Shown: positions 8,391 through 16,532 of the stretch, one piece after another | Numbering within the stretch: position 1 is the stretch's first letter | Layout: each line of letters starts with the position of its first letter | Source: Planctomycetota bacterium | GTDB lineage: Bacteria; Planctomycetota; Brocadiia; Brocadiales; Brocadiaceae | NCBI GenBank assembly: GCA_016188675.1 | Contig: JACPHJ010000075.1 | Span: forward strand, 1 to 39,165 | Direction: 5' to 3' | Length of the DNA stretch: 39,165 nt | The notes under the pieces: generated by a model | What the model was told of the DNA's origin: nothing | The model's database searches: none | Seen by the model: only the letters and a program-made list of their open reading frames with translations | Program-made: the position numbers and the translations under genes

Positions 8391-9011
8391 ATGAAGTCTA
8401 GAAGAATTTTATCTGCACTATGTATTGGCGTATTTTATTTTTTGGGTACAACAACTCTTTCGTACGCAGGAGAACCGGGAAAACTCCTCATGGAAACCAT
8501 AGACAAAGGGTTAGCCGTTCTTAAAGATCCTTCCCTCAAAGGAGAGGACAAGGTACAGGAACGCAGACAAAAGTTATGGAAAGAGATTTCCCCTATTTTC
8601 AATTTCGAAGAGATGTCAAAAAGGGCACTTGGCCAGTACTGGAAAAGCCGGACCCCTGAGGAAAAAAAAGAATTTGTAGAATTATTTACTATCATAATGA
8701 AAGATGCTTACATAGGAAAAACCGATACGTATTCCGGTGAAAAAATTGTTTGTATCGGCGAAAGACAGGATAAAAATTATGCCACGGTACAAACCAAGCT
8801 TATCACAAACAAAAACACTGAAGTATCCGTGGATTATAATATGCACAATAATCCCGGAGAGTGGAAAATCTATGATGTCATTATTGAGGGGGTAAGCCTG
8901 GTTAACAATTACCGCAGTCAATTTAATAATATCCTGATTAAATCTTCATACAAAGAACTCGTTCAGAAGATAAAAGAGAAAAAAGGTAAAGAAGAAACCG
9001 CAAAGAAATAA
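8391..9011 (+). CDS. mlaC: Periplasmic phospholipid shuttle MlaC
   Basis: Soluble carrier that ferries phospholipids between MlaA and MlaFED. A Sec signal peptide (MKSRRILSALCIGVFYFLGT, cleavage likely after SYA near 25) leads into the MlaC/Ttg2 domain: DKVQERRQKLWKEISPIFNFEEMSKRALGQYW, then the TYSGEKI and VDYNMHNNPGEWKIYDVIIEG blocks. Length 206 is usual. The C-terminus is Lys/Glu-rich. It sits 4 bp after mlaD and 46 bp before mlaA. Confidence 0.9.
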   Translation: MKSRRILSALCIGVFYFLGTTTLSYAGEPGKLLMETIDKGLAVLKDPSLKGEDKVQERRQKLWKEISPIFNFEEMSKRALGQYWKSRTPEEKKEFVELFTIIMKDAYIGKTDTYSGEKIVCIGERQDKNYATVQTKLITNKNTEVSVDYNMHNNPGEWKIYDVIIEGVSLVNNYRSQFNNILIKSSYKELVQKIKEKKGKEETAKK

Positions 9012-9057
9012 GAAGATAACTCTATCATATGCTGGGTACTAAAAAAGGAGAAAATAC

Positions 9058-9960
9058 GTGAGAAGACCTGTTTTTTTGATGCTCGCCGTTGTTTTTACAA
9101 TTTGTTTATGCAAGGAATTTGTTTGGGCAGAAGATTCAACCGTTCCGGAAGGGCAATCTGATAAAACTGCACAAGAAGCCGAAACCCCCGTCATAAATAA
9201 ACCGAATGAAGAAGGAGAATTGAAACCCATTGTCTCAGCAGGTCAGTTTGATAACACGGCAAAAGAAGACAAAACCCCCGCCAATACAACACCTAAAATT
9301 GAAGAACCAGTAAACAATGAGGATATAAAACCAGAGACCCCTTTGGTTAAAGATCCGCTTCAGTCATACAACAGAGCCATCTTTGTCTTTAATGATAAGG
9401 CGTATCATTATTTTATTAAACCAATATATACCGGATATAATTCCATGATACCTGAAAAGGCGCGGGTAAGCGTCAGGAACTTTTTTACAAACATCAAAAT
9501 GCCTGTGCGTTTTTTCAATTGTCTCTTCCAGGGAGAATTAAAAGGCGCGGGGACGGAACTGGCGCGTTTTGTTATTAATAGCACCGTCGGGGTAGTGGGA
9601 TTCTTCGATCCGGCAAAATCAAAATTCCATTTGCAAAGGCAAGAGAGAGATTTTGGCCAGACCCTTGCCAAACACAAGGTGAATTCCGGCATTTACATCG
9701 TGTGGCCTTTCCTCGGCCCGTCAACTGTACGTGATACGGCGGGATTAGTTGGAGATGCCGCATTGAATCCATTAGGCTGGATTTCATATTTCTTTCTCAC
9801 GCCACTCGAGGGCTTTGGGAATTATGCTTACGACACCGTCAACGACGTCTCCATTGATAAAGGGCAAACGTATGAAAGCGTAACAAAACCAGCCATTGAC
9901 CCGTATATTGCACTTCAGGATGCTTATGTACAAAATCGAATCAAGAAAATAAAAGAATAG
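9058..9960 (+). CDS. mlaA: Outer-membrane lipid asymmetry protein MlaA (VacJ)
   Basis: Outer-membrane component that extracts misplaced phospholipids and passes them to MlaC. The start is GTG, set by a strong AAAAGGAG 7 nt upstream. A signal peptide (RRPVFLMLAVVFTICLC, probable cleavage after VWA at about 24) lacks a clear lipobox, whereas E. coli MlaA is a lipoprotein. A 75-residue Glu/Pro/Thr-rich linker follows, then the MlaA domain: DPLQSYNRAIFVFND, ARFVINSTVGVVGFFDPA, RDFGQTLAKHKVNSGIYIVWPFLGPST-type block and DAALNPLGWI. The extra linker is longer than in the enteric protein. It closes the mla operon. Confidence 0.92.
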   Translation: MRRPVFLMLAVVFTICLCKEFVWAEDSTVPEGQSDKTAQEAETPVINKPNEEGELKPIVSAGQFDNTAKEDKTPANTTPKIEEPVNNEDIKPETPLVKDPLQSYNRAIFVFNDKAYHYFIKPIYTGYNSMIPEKARVSVRNFFTNIKMPVRFFNCLFQGELKGAGTELARFVINSTVGVVGFFDPAKSKFHLQRQERDFGQTLAKHKVNSGIYIVWPFLGPSTVRDTAGLVGDAALNPLGWISYFFLTPLEGFGNYAYDTVNDVSIDKGQTYESVTKPAIDPYIALQDAYVQNRIKKIKE

Positions 9961-10037
9961 CCTAACTTCGTCAAGACGATGATGACGATGATAATGTACA
10001 CGGAATTCATCCTATCGAACAGCCCGTTTGTTTACCC

Positions 10038-10065
10038 TTGACACGAAAGTCTCTTTTGTTATAAT
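10038..10065 (+). promoter_or_regulatory. Sigma70-type promoter for argBDF
   Basis: Perfect TTGACA (10038-10043) and TATAAT (10060-10065) boxes are separated by 16 nt. Transcription would start about 40 nt before the argB ATG. No clear ArgR-type operator was recognised. Confidence 0.8.
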
Positions 10066-10111
10066 TTTAACTTCTTTTTTATTATCAGAATAATTTTTAG
10101 TATATTACCTC

Positions 10112-10999
10112 ATGGAAACTGCCATACGGAAGGCAAACATACTCATCGAAGCGCTTCCATATATACGTTCTTTCAGAAACAAAATTGTCGTAATCAAGTT
10201 TGGCGGCAGCGCAATGTCCAGCGATGACATACTGACAAATGTACTCCAGGATATTGTATTCATGAAAACAGTCGGCATTATGCCCATATTGGTTCACGGC
10301 GGCGGTCCGCGTATCAGCGAAGAGATGACAAAACGGAATTTGAGCCCAAAGTTCATTGAAGGACATCGTATAACCGACCGTGAAACACTTGATATAGCCA
10401 AAGACGTCCTGATAAATCAAATCAGCGCCTCCATAGTAAAAAGGATTTCCGCTCTGGGGAATGAAGCGGCCTGTATCTGGGAAGACGGATACTGCCCATT
10501 GAAAGCGGAAAAACATTACATCGAGACGAAAACAGATAACGGTAGCCCGAAAAAGTTAGATATCGGTTTTGTCGGCAAGGTAACCGCAATTGACAGGGAC
10601 AGGTTTTTGAATTTGTGCAACACCTGCACGATTCCCATTGTGCCACCTATCGCAAAAGGAATCAATGGCGATGTTTATAACGTTAACGCGGACAATGTAG
10701 CGGCGTTTATTGCAAAGGCGCTCGGTGCAGAAAAGCTCGTTTTTCTTTCGAATACGCACGGCATCATGACAAGGCCTGATGATGATACCTCCTTTGCTTC
10801 CACATTGCACGAAAACGAAGTCCACGAGCTTATTGATAAAAAAGTAATCAAAGACGGGATGCTCCCAAAGGCGCTGGCTTGCATTAGCGCGCTTAAGGCT
10901 GGGGTAAAGAAGGCGCATATCATCAACGGACTGATACCACACGCGCTTTTATTGGAAATTTTCACCGACAAAGGTGTTGGAACTCAGATTATAATATAA
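10112..10999 (+). CDS. argB: Acetylglutamate kinase
   Basis: Phosphorylates N-acetylglutamate, the second step of arginine synthesis. The amino acid kinase fold is clear: IVVIKFGGSAM (nucleotide-binding Lys), ILVHGGGPRISEEM, the substrate loop EGHRITDRETLDIA, and VYNVNADNVAAFIAKALGA. The N-terminal ANILIEALPYIRSFRNK helix is typical of the hexameric, arginine-inhibitable form, so feedback inhibition is likely but inferred. Length 295 is normal. It heads the argBDF operon. Confidence 0.95.
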   Translation: METAIRKANILIEALPYIRSFRNKIVVIKFGGSAMSSDDILTNVLQDIVFMKTVGIMPILVHGGGPRISEEMTKRNLSPKFIEGHRITDRETLDIAKDVLINQISASIVKRISALGNEAACIWEDGYCPLKAEKHYIETKTDNGSPKKLDIGFVGKVTAIDRDRFLNLCNTCTIPIVPPIAKGINGDVYNVNADNVAAFIAKALGAEKLVFLSNTHGIMTRPDDDTSFASTLHENEVHELIDKKVIKDGMLPKALACISALKAGVKKAHIINGLIPHALLLEIFTDKGVGTQIII

Positions 11000-11008
11000 A
11001 TAAAAACC

Positions 11009-12190
11009 ATGAACACAAAAGAAATTAAAGAAATTTACGATCACTATGTCATTCCGAATTATATTCGAAATCCCATTCTGCTGGTCAAAGGCAGCGGAGT
11101 GGACGTGTGGGACGCAGAGGGCAAACGATACCTCGACCTTTTTTCAGGCTGGGCAGTCAGCTTGCTGGGACACTGCCACCCCAACGTCGTTGCAGCCATT
11201 CAAAACCAGGCCGCAAAACTCCAGCACGCCCCGAATATTTATTACACAGAGCCGCAGGGATTGCTGGCAAAACACATATCCGAAAAATCTTTTGGCGGAC
11301 AATGCTTCTTCTGCAACAGCGGCGCAGAGGCCAATGAAGCGGCAATCAAGCTTGCCCGCATACACAACTCAGGTTCAGGCAAATATAAGATCATTACTTT
11401 TTCCAATTCGTTCCACGGGAGAACGATTGCCACTGTCACGGCTACCGCACAACCAAAATACCATAAGGGATTTGCGCCGCTCGTCGAAGGGTTTTCCTAT
11501 GTGCCGTTTAACGATCCGGAAGCCCTGGAAAAAGAAATAGATGTTGCGACCTGCGCCGTCATGCTGGAACCTATTCAGGGCGAAGGCGGGATTAACATTG
11601 CCACAAAAGAATTCCTGCAAGGTATTAGAAAACTATGCGATGAGAAAGGATTGCTGCTCATCCTCGATGAGGTGCAATGCGGCATGGGTAGAAACGGAAA
11701 ATATTTTGCTTATCAGCACTATGGCATAGAACCCGATATCATGACGCTGGCAAAGGCGCTCGGCGGCGGCGTGGCTATTGGCGCCATGACGGCCAAAAAA
11801 GAAATTGCAAAGAGCCTTGTCCCGGGCAGTCATGCCTCCACTTTTGGCGGAAACCCATTGGCATGCGCAGCGGGAATAGCGGTGTTTGAAACGATTGAAA
11901 ATGAAAAGCTGCTTGATAATGTAAAAAAAATGGGGAGTTATTCCGTAGAGCAACTGAAGTTACTGCAAAAGACCTATAAGGTAATAAAAGAAGTCCGCGG
12001 CGTGGGGCTCATGATTGGGATTGAACTCAATGTGAATGGAGCAGAGATCATCAAAAGCTGTATTCAGGCGGGATTGTTCCTCAATTGCACTCATGACAAT
12101 GTCATTCGATTTATGCCTCCGCTCAATGTTAAAAAAGAGCACATTGACGAGGGCTTGAACATTTTAAAAACTGTTCTTTCTAAAACTTAA
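11009..12190 (+). CDS. argD: Acetylornithine aminotransferase
   Basis: PLP enzyme that converts N-acetylglutamate semialdehyde to N-acetylornithine; family members often also serve lysine synthesis. The class III aminotransferase motifs are in place: YLDLFSGWAVSLLGHCHP, FFCNSGAEANEAAIKLAR, the ILDEVQCGMGR Asp that holds the pyridine ring, and MTLAKALGGG with the PLP lysine. Length 393 is usual. It starts 9 bp after argB. Confidence 0.94.
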   Translation: MNTKEIKEIYDHYVIPNYIRNPILLVKGSGVDVWDAEGKRYLDLFSGWAVSLLGHCHPNVVAAIQNQAAKLQHAPNIYYTEPQGLLAKHISEKSFGGQCFFCNSGAEANEAAIKLARIHNSGSGKYKIITFSNSFHGRTIATVTATAQPKYHKGFAPLVEGFSYVPFNDPEALEKEIDVATCAVMLEPIQGEGGINIATKEFLQGIRKLCDEKGLLLILDEVQCGMGRNGKYFAYQHYGIEPDIMTLAKALGGGVAIGAMTAKKEIAKSLVPGSHASTFGGNPLACAAGIAVFETIENEKLLDNVKKMGSYSVEQLKLLQKTYKVIKEVRGVGLMIGIELNVNGAEIIKSCIQAGLFLNCTHDNVIRFMPPLNVKKEHIDEGLNILKTVLSKT

Positions 12191-12201
12191 TTTACGAGAG
12201 A

Positions 12202-13131
12202 ATGACTATGAAATGTAAGGATCTAATTTCAATTGCAGACCTTTCACAGACTGACATAGAGGAAATATTTAATGTAACAAGGGAACTCAAGGAATGGCAT
12301 AACAAGGGATATGATGAAAAATGTCTGAGTGGCAAAATCCTGGGCATGATTTTCGAAAAGAGTTCCATGCGTACAAGAGTTTCCTTCGAAGTGTCCATGG
12401 TACAATTGGGCGGCCATGCCATTTATCTGACGCAAAACGATATAAATCTTGGTAAGAGAGAGGCCGTAAAAGACGGCGCAAGGGTACTGTCCCGTTACGT
12501 AAACGGAATCGCTATCCGCACTTTCGGCCAGGACACAATCCAGGAACTGGCCAGATATGCCACAGTACCCGTTATCAATGCCCTTTCGGACGCCCTTCAT
12601 CCATGCCAGGCGCTCACTGACCTGTATACTATCAAAGAGAAATTTGGCGCCTATACCAATATTAAAATAGCTTTTATCGGGGATGGGAATAACGTTGCAC
12701 GGTCCCTTGCTCAAATCTGTGCAAAACTGGGCATTCACTTCCACATTGCCTCACCAAAGGGATATGAACTCACGCCAGACTTTGTTTCCAAAACGAAACA
12801 GATAGCGGATGGAAACGATCTGATTCATCTTTATCAAGACCCGAAAGAAGCTGCCGAAAAGGCACATGTGATTTATACGGACACCTGGGTTAGCATGGGA
12901 CAGGAGACAGAGGAAGAGGTTCGCAGGCAGGCATTCAAATGTTTTCAAATCAACAGCGATCTTTTGAAGGCCGCAAAAGATGACGTTAAGGTAATGCACT
13001 GCCTTCCAGCCCATCGCGGAGAAGAAATTACGGACGAGGTTATTGACGGGCCCCATTCTATCGTATACGATCAGGCTGAAAACAGGCTTCACGTAGAAAA
13101 AGCCCTTTTAAAACTTTTGCTAAGGAAATAA
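12202..13131 (+). CDS. argF: Ornithine carbamoyltransferase
   Basis: Forms citrulline from ornithine and carbamoyl phosphate. The carbamoyl phosphate loop reads SSMRTRVSFE (family S-x-R-T-R), followed by HPCQALTDLYT, the DTWVSMGQE ornithine-side loop and MHCLPAHRGEEI with the catalytic Cys. Length 309 is normal. Two in-frame ATGs (12202 and 12208) follow GAGAG; either could be the true start. It lies 11 bp after argD. argG and argH are not in this window. Confidence 0.94.
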   Translation: MTMKCKDLISIADLSQTDIEEIFNVTRELKEWHNKGYDEKCLSGKILGMIFEKSSMRTRVSFEVSMVQLGGHAIYLTQNDINLGKREAVKDGARVLSRYVNGIAIRTFGQDTIQELARYATVPVINALSDALHPCQALTDLYTIKEKFGAYTNIKIAFIGDGNNVARSLAQICAKLGIHFHIASPKGYELTPDFVSKTKQIADGNDLIHLYQDPKEAAEKAHVIYTDTWVSMGQETEEEVRRQAFKCFQINSDLLKAAKDDVKVMHCLPAHRGEEITDEVIDGPHSIVYDQAENRLHVEKALLKLLLRK

Positions 13132-13141
13132 AAAGTATAAT

Positions 13142-13285
13142 TTCACCGCAAAGACGCAAAGGACGCGAAGAAAGACTGAAAGTTAAAAAATTACCCGTAG
13201 TATGGTAAACATTGTTTAATAATTTTTGACCCATGTTTTTTCTTTTGTCTTAAAAACTCTGCGCTCTTTGCGCCTTTGCGGTGAA
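13142..13285. repeat. TTCACCGCAAAG inverted-repeat element
   Basis: The left arm (TTCACCGCAAAGACGCAAAG, from 13142) and the right arm (CTTTGCGCCTTTGCGGTGAA, ending 13285) are imperfect reverse complements enclosing about 95 bp. The element fills the argF-rph gap. The same arm recurs at 18528-18666 (both arms) and 36197-36229 (one arm), so it is a dispersed repeat. Confidence 0.7.
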
Positions 13286-13302
13286 CATAAGCTATCAAAA
13301 CC

Positions 13303-14025
13303 ATGAGAGTTGACAATCGCGGGTATGACGAGTTGCGTCCATTAATCATCAAAAGGCGCTTTACCAAATACGCCCCCGGCTCTGTGCTTGTAGAGACGGG
13401 CAATACCAAGATTATCTGCACAGCATCGATAGAAGAAACCGTGCCCCCTCATATAAAGAATACCGGTGAGGGCTGGCTTACGGCAGAATATTCATTACTG
13501 CCGGGATCCACGCCCACAAGGGCCCCGCGGGAATCTGTAAAGGGGAAACTAACGGGGAGAACCCATGAAATCCAAAGACTAATCGGCCGTTCTTTGCGTT
13601 CAATCATCGATCTTGCCCTCTTAAAGGAACGGACTATATGGATCGACTGTGATGTTATTCAGGCAGACGGCGGCACCCGCACTGCGGCAATTACAGGAAG
13701 TTACATAGCATTGGTGGATGCCGTACAATGGCTCATGAATAAAGACCTCATCAAAGAAAACCCCGTCTTGAACAGCATCGCAGCCGTAAGCGTAGGCATT
13801 GTAAATGAAGACGTTCTGTTAGACCTCTGTTACGCTGAAGATGCCGCCGCACAGGTAGACATGAATATTGTAATGACAGGTAATGGCAAGTTTATTGAAA
13901 TACAGGGCACCGGTGAAGAATATACCTTTGATGACGAACAACTGGCAGAGATGTTAAAGACGGCAAAAAAAGGCATCCGCGAAATTACCGAAATTCAAAG
14001 GAAGACATTGGAAATTAATGATTAA
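13303..14025 (+). CDS. rph: Ribonuclease PH
   Basis: Phosphorolytic 3'-5' exoribonuclease that trims tRNA 3' ends. The family start [13 protein letters not shown], the core [21 protein letters not shown], the [11 protein letters not shown] block and [18 protein letters not shown] (phosphate/substrate site) are all present. Length 240 is normal. The downstream rdgB pairing (39 bp gap) is a common genomic arrangement. Confidence 0.95.
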   Translation: MRVDNRGYDELRPLIIKRRFTKYAPGSVLVETGNTKIICTASIEETVPPHIKNTGEGWLTAEYSLLPGSTPTRAPRESVKGKLTGRTHEIQRLIGRSLRSIIDLALLKERTIWIDCDVIQADGGTRTAAITGSYIALVDAVQWLMNKDLIKENPVLNSIAAVSVGIVNEDVLLDLCYAEDAAAQVDMNIVMTGNGKFIEIQGTGEEYTFDDEQLAEMLKTAKKGIREITEIQRKTLEIND

Positions 14026-14064
14026 ATATCTGTAGCTTCCAAAATTTTTATTCAGAAAATAAAT

Positions 14065-14706
14065 ATGACTTCCATAGTAAACGAAACACATGCAAAAACC
14101 ATTGTCGTTGCGACACAAAATGAAAAAAAGAAAAAGGAGCTTATAGAAATCCTCCGGCATGTCCCCGGGATTCTGCTTTGCAGCGTAGAAGACTTTCCTT
14201 TCTTGCCTGCGGTGGAAGAAGACGGAAATAGCTTTCGGGAAAATGCCATAAAAAAGGCAACCATCCTGGCCACTGCCTGCAATACCTGGGTAATGGCGGA
14301 CGATTCGGGACTCGAAATCGACGCCCTGAACGGACGTCCTGGTATCTATTCAAGCAGATATGCAGGTCCAAACGCAACCGACGAAAAGAACGTTGAAAAG
14401 GTGCTGTCAGAATTGAGGGGTGTGCCAAAAGAAAAACGCACAGCCAGATTTCATTGTTCCATTGCCCTTGCCAGCCCACATCAATTGTTTTTTGTAGTAG
14501 AAGGCCGCTGTGAAGGTCTTATTACTGAAGAACCCAGAGGGAAAGGAGGGTTTGGATATGACCCTATATTTTATGTGTCCGATTACAATCAAACCTTCGC
14601 CGAACTTTCCGAGTTAAATCCGCAAATCAAGAACAGTATCAGCCATCGCGGCATCGCCCTGAAACAGTTCAAAGAACGTATAATTCCACTGATTCAGAGA
14701 TTTTGA
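14065..14706 (+). CDS. rdgB: Non-canonical purine NTP pyrophosphatase (RdgB/HAM1)
   Basis: Hydrolyses dITP, XTP and ITP to keep deaminated purines out of nucleic acids. The N-terminal IVVATQNEKKKKEL, the substrate-binding ENAIKKATILA, VMADDSGLEIDALNGRPGIYSSRYAG (metal-binding acidic pair) and GFGYDPIFY with SHRGIAL at the end are canonical. Length 213 with about 10 extra N-terminal residues. It converges with ispD, leaving only 8 bp between stops and no visible terminator. Confidence 0.93.
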   Translation: MTSIVNETHAKTIVVATQNEKKKKELIEILRHVPGILLCSVEDFPFLPAVEEDGNSFRENAIKKATILATACNTWVMADDSGLEIDALNGRPGIYSSRYAGPNATDEKNVEKVLSELRGVPKEKRTARFHCSIALASPHQLFFVVEGRCEGLITEEPRGKGGFGYDPIFYVSDYNQTFAELSELNPQIKNSISHRGIALKQFKERIIPLIQRF

Positions 14707-14714
14707 AATGATAT

Positions 14715-15398
14715 TTATCGTCCAAGCAAGGCTTCGGCAAGGCGAATGTCCTCCGGTGTGGTAATTTTGATATTTTCATCCGTACCAGGAACAATATAAA
14801 CAGGATAGCCTGCCTTTTCCACCATCTGAGCATCGTCCGTAAATTCAATATCCGAATTCTTAAACTGACTAAATACTTTTAAGATTAACTTACTCTCGAA
14901 CCCCTGCGGGGTCTGTGCCATCCAGAGGGTGTTTCTCGGTATCGTTCGCTGGATGCGGAAATTGTCACCCACTTCCTTAACGGTGGCCTTCATAGGTGCG
15001 GCAAGGATAGCAGCGCCGGTTTCTTTTACCTTATCGATAACCGCTTCAAGGTGTTCATTTCTCACGAGAGGCCTGACAATATCATGGATAAGGATAATTT
15101 CAGTATCGCTTTCGACCTGGCAAAGCCCGTTATACACACTATCCTGGCGTCTTTTGCCGCCTTGGACAATTTTTTTTATCTTGCAACTATCGAGAGCATC
15201 CTGCCACGTATCACGTAAGGATTTTATCTCACCTTCGCCCACGACAAGAATAATTTCACTGATATTATCATTCCGGGCAAAACGTTCGATTGTATGAAGG
15301 AAAATGGGTTTGCCATGTATCTGCAGAAAGGGTTTTTTGACAGCCCCGCCCATGCGCAATCCAAGACCTGCCCCGACTAAAATAACAGACACTTTCAT
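14715..15398 (-). CDS. ispD: 2-C-methyl-D-erythritol 4-phosphate cytidylyltransferase
   Basis: Third enzyme of the MEP isoprenoid pathway, making CDP-methylerythritol. The CTP-binding start SVILVGAGLGLRMGGAVKKPFL is a slight variant of the family G-x-G-x-R-M-G...K-x-F. VQGGKRRQDSVYNGL, HDIVRPLV, AAPMKATVKEV, RNTLWMAQTPQGFE and FTDDAQMVE follow in order. I place the start at ATG 15398 (MKVSVILV); a TTG five codons upstream is open. ispF is not adjacent. Confidence 0.92.
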   Translation of the reverse strand: MKVSVILVGAGLGLRMGGAVKKPFLQIHGKPIFLHTIERFARNDNISEIILVVGEGEIKSLRDTWQDALDSCKIKKIVQGGKRRQDSVYNGLCQVESDTEIILIHDIVRPLVRNEHLEAVIDKVKETGAAILAAPMKATVKEVGDNFRIQRTIPRNTLWMAQTPQGFESKLILKVFSQFKNSDIEFTDDAQMVEKAGYPVYIVPGTDENIKITTPEDIRLAEALLGR

Positions 15399-15454
15399 AA
15401 CATAATTTACCAAAGATATACACAGAATTACACAGAATATTGCAGCAAAGCAAA

Positions 15455-15476
15455 ATCCCCCTTACCAAAGGGGGAT
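15455..15476. repeat. CCCCCTT hairpin repeat
   Basis: ATCCCCCTT and AAGGGGGAT form a 9-bp stem with a 4-nt loop, followed by a G-rich run and GTTGTAAAAA. The same sequence type recurs at 28363-28451, so this is a dispersed repeat; it could also act as a hairpin upstream of ispD. Confidence 0.55.
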
Positions 15477-15704
15477 GAGGGGGGTTGTAAAAAACTTGCT
15501 AAATTGGGACTCTTATTCATTAAAATTCCCTTGATTTAACCAATTAAATAATTAGAATGAACTTAATAATGAATTCCGTAAAAGTCAAGTAATTATTGTG
15601 ATAGACAGATTTTACTCTGGTTTTCCCAATTATTACAGAAGTATTTCTGTATGATTATACAGTTATGCATTGTCGACTTGAAGGATGGATATGTCAAACG
15701 ATCA

Positions 15705-15833
15705 ATGGCTAGTAGCTATTCGGTACGATTGGAATTTGAAGGTGCTTTATATCATATCGAGAGGCAATCAGAGAGACTGAATATTTTTGATGATAGCTAT
15801 ATACAGACAAGAGATTGCAGGAATAAAAAATAA
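15705..15833 (+). pseudogene. N-terminal fragment of a REP-associated transposase
   Basis: MASSYSVRLEFEGALYHIE, then SERLNIFDDSY, resembles the start of Y1 (RAYT) transposases (typically ARPLRIEFPGALYHI...R.IF.DD). The frame then closes and no HUH motif or catalytic Tyr follows, so only the N-terminal edge of the domain survives. It differs in sequence from the intact RAYT at 34.2 kb, so it belongs to another subgroup. The surrounding DNA between ispD and the antitoxin (15399-15929) is AT-rich and otherwise without a recognised gene. Confidence 0.55.
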
Positions 15834-15929
15834 TTTACAACGAAGGGTTGAACATTTAGAAACCATTAAAATATGGCTTGTATTACCCTTCAAGTCCCGT
15901 TAGAACATTGGCATTATGCGAGGTATTAT

Positions 15930-16157
15930 ATGTCACTGAAAGTTAAAGAAATTGAAGAAGAGGCACTCCGACTTCCTTCCCACGAACGAGCCCTATTAGC
16001 GGAACGACTTATCCATAGTCTGGACGAAGAAGACCCGGAAGCAGATAAACTGTGGATAGTAGAAGCTGAACGCCGCTATCGGGCATACAAAGAAGGAAAG
16101 GTCAAAACAAAATCGGCAGAGTTGGTATTTAAAGAAGCCCGCTCAAAATTTAAATGA
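15930..16157 (+). CDS. Addiction-module antitoxin (TIGR02574-like)
   Basis: A 75-residue protein starting MSLKVKEIEEEALRLPSHER and continuing ALLAERLIHSLDEEDPEAD, which is the pattern of the putative addiction module component family. Such proteins pair with RelE/ParE toxins and neutralise them by direct binding. ATG at 15930 is preferred over an upstream in-frame start at 15873 because the upstream residues look unrelated to the family; an AGG lies 6 nt before it. The stop overlaps the toxin start (ATGA), the usual coupled order of antitoxin then toxin. Confidence 0.85.
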   Translation: MSLKVKEIEEEALRLPSHERALLAERLIHSLDEEDPEADKLWIVEAERRYRAYKEGKVKTKSAELVFKEARSKFK

Positions 16158-16447
16158 AACCTGTTATATTCCTTCCCGAAGCTGAGCAAGAAATGCTCGA
16201 AGCAGCAAGATACTATGAATCTCAGGCGTCTGGGTTGGGTATTGATTATCTCTCAGAGATAGAGCGGGCAGTCGTGGCAATTTCTGAGTCTCCCATGACA
16301 TGGCCAATTCTTGAAGATGAGTTAAGAAGACGTCTTGTACGGAGATTTCCTTTTGGTATTTTATATCATATCGAACCTAAAGAGATTATTATTGTTGCAG
16401 TAACACACCTAAGTCGAAGACCAGGTTATTGGAGAGGACGCATATAA
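16154..16447 (+). CDS. RelE/ParE-family toxin
   Basis: A 97-residue protein of the plasmid-stabilisation fold. The conserved run is FLPEAEQEMLEAARYYESQ at the N-terminus, then IERAVVAISESPMTWP, RRRLVRRFPFGILYHI and VAVTHLSRRPGYWRGR. The C-terminal RRP.YW.R block is common to the ParE-like branch associated with TIGR02574 antitoxins. Whether it targets gyrase (ParE) or mRNA on the ribosome (RelE) cannot be read from the sequence. It is coupled to the antitoxin by a 4-nt overlap. Confidence 0.85.
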   Translation: MKPVIFLPEAEQEMLEAARYYESQASGLGIDYLSEIERAVVAISESPMTWPILEDELRRRLVRRFPFGILYHIEPKEIIIVAVTHLSRRPGYWRGRI

Positions 16448-16532
16448 ACTTCTAACTACATGCTGGACATTATTTAGGCACTTGTCCGCTTGCAATTAGC
16501 TGCTAACGGTGTGACGAATATTGTATCCCGGT

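Noticed and set aside
9961-10030. GATGATGACGATGATAATG run after mlaA as a possible regulatory repeat
   Set aside because: A low-complexity stretch of a few units; no pairing or known motif.
15840-15906. Short plus-strand frame reading EIAGIKNNLQRRVEHLET before the antitoxin
   Set aside because: Plausible protein-like composition but not recognised, no start signal, and under 40 codons; left unannotated.
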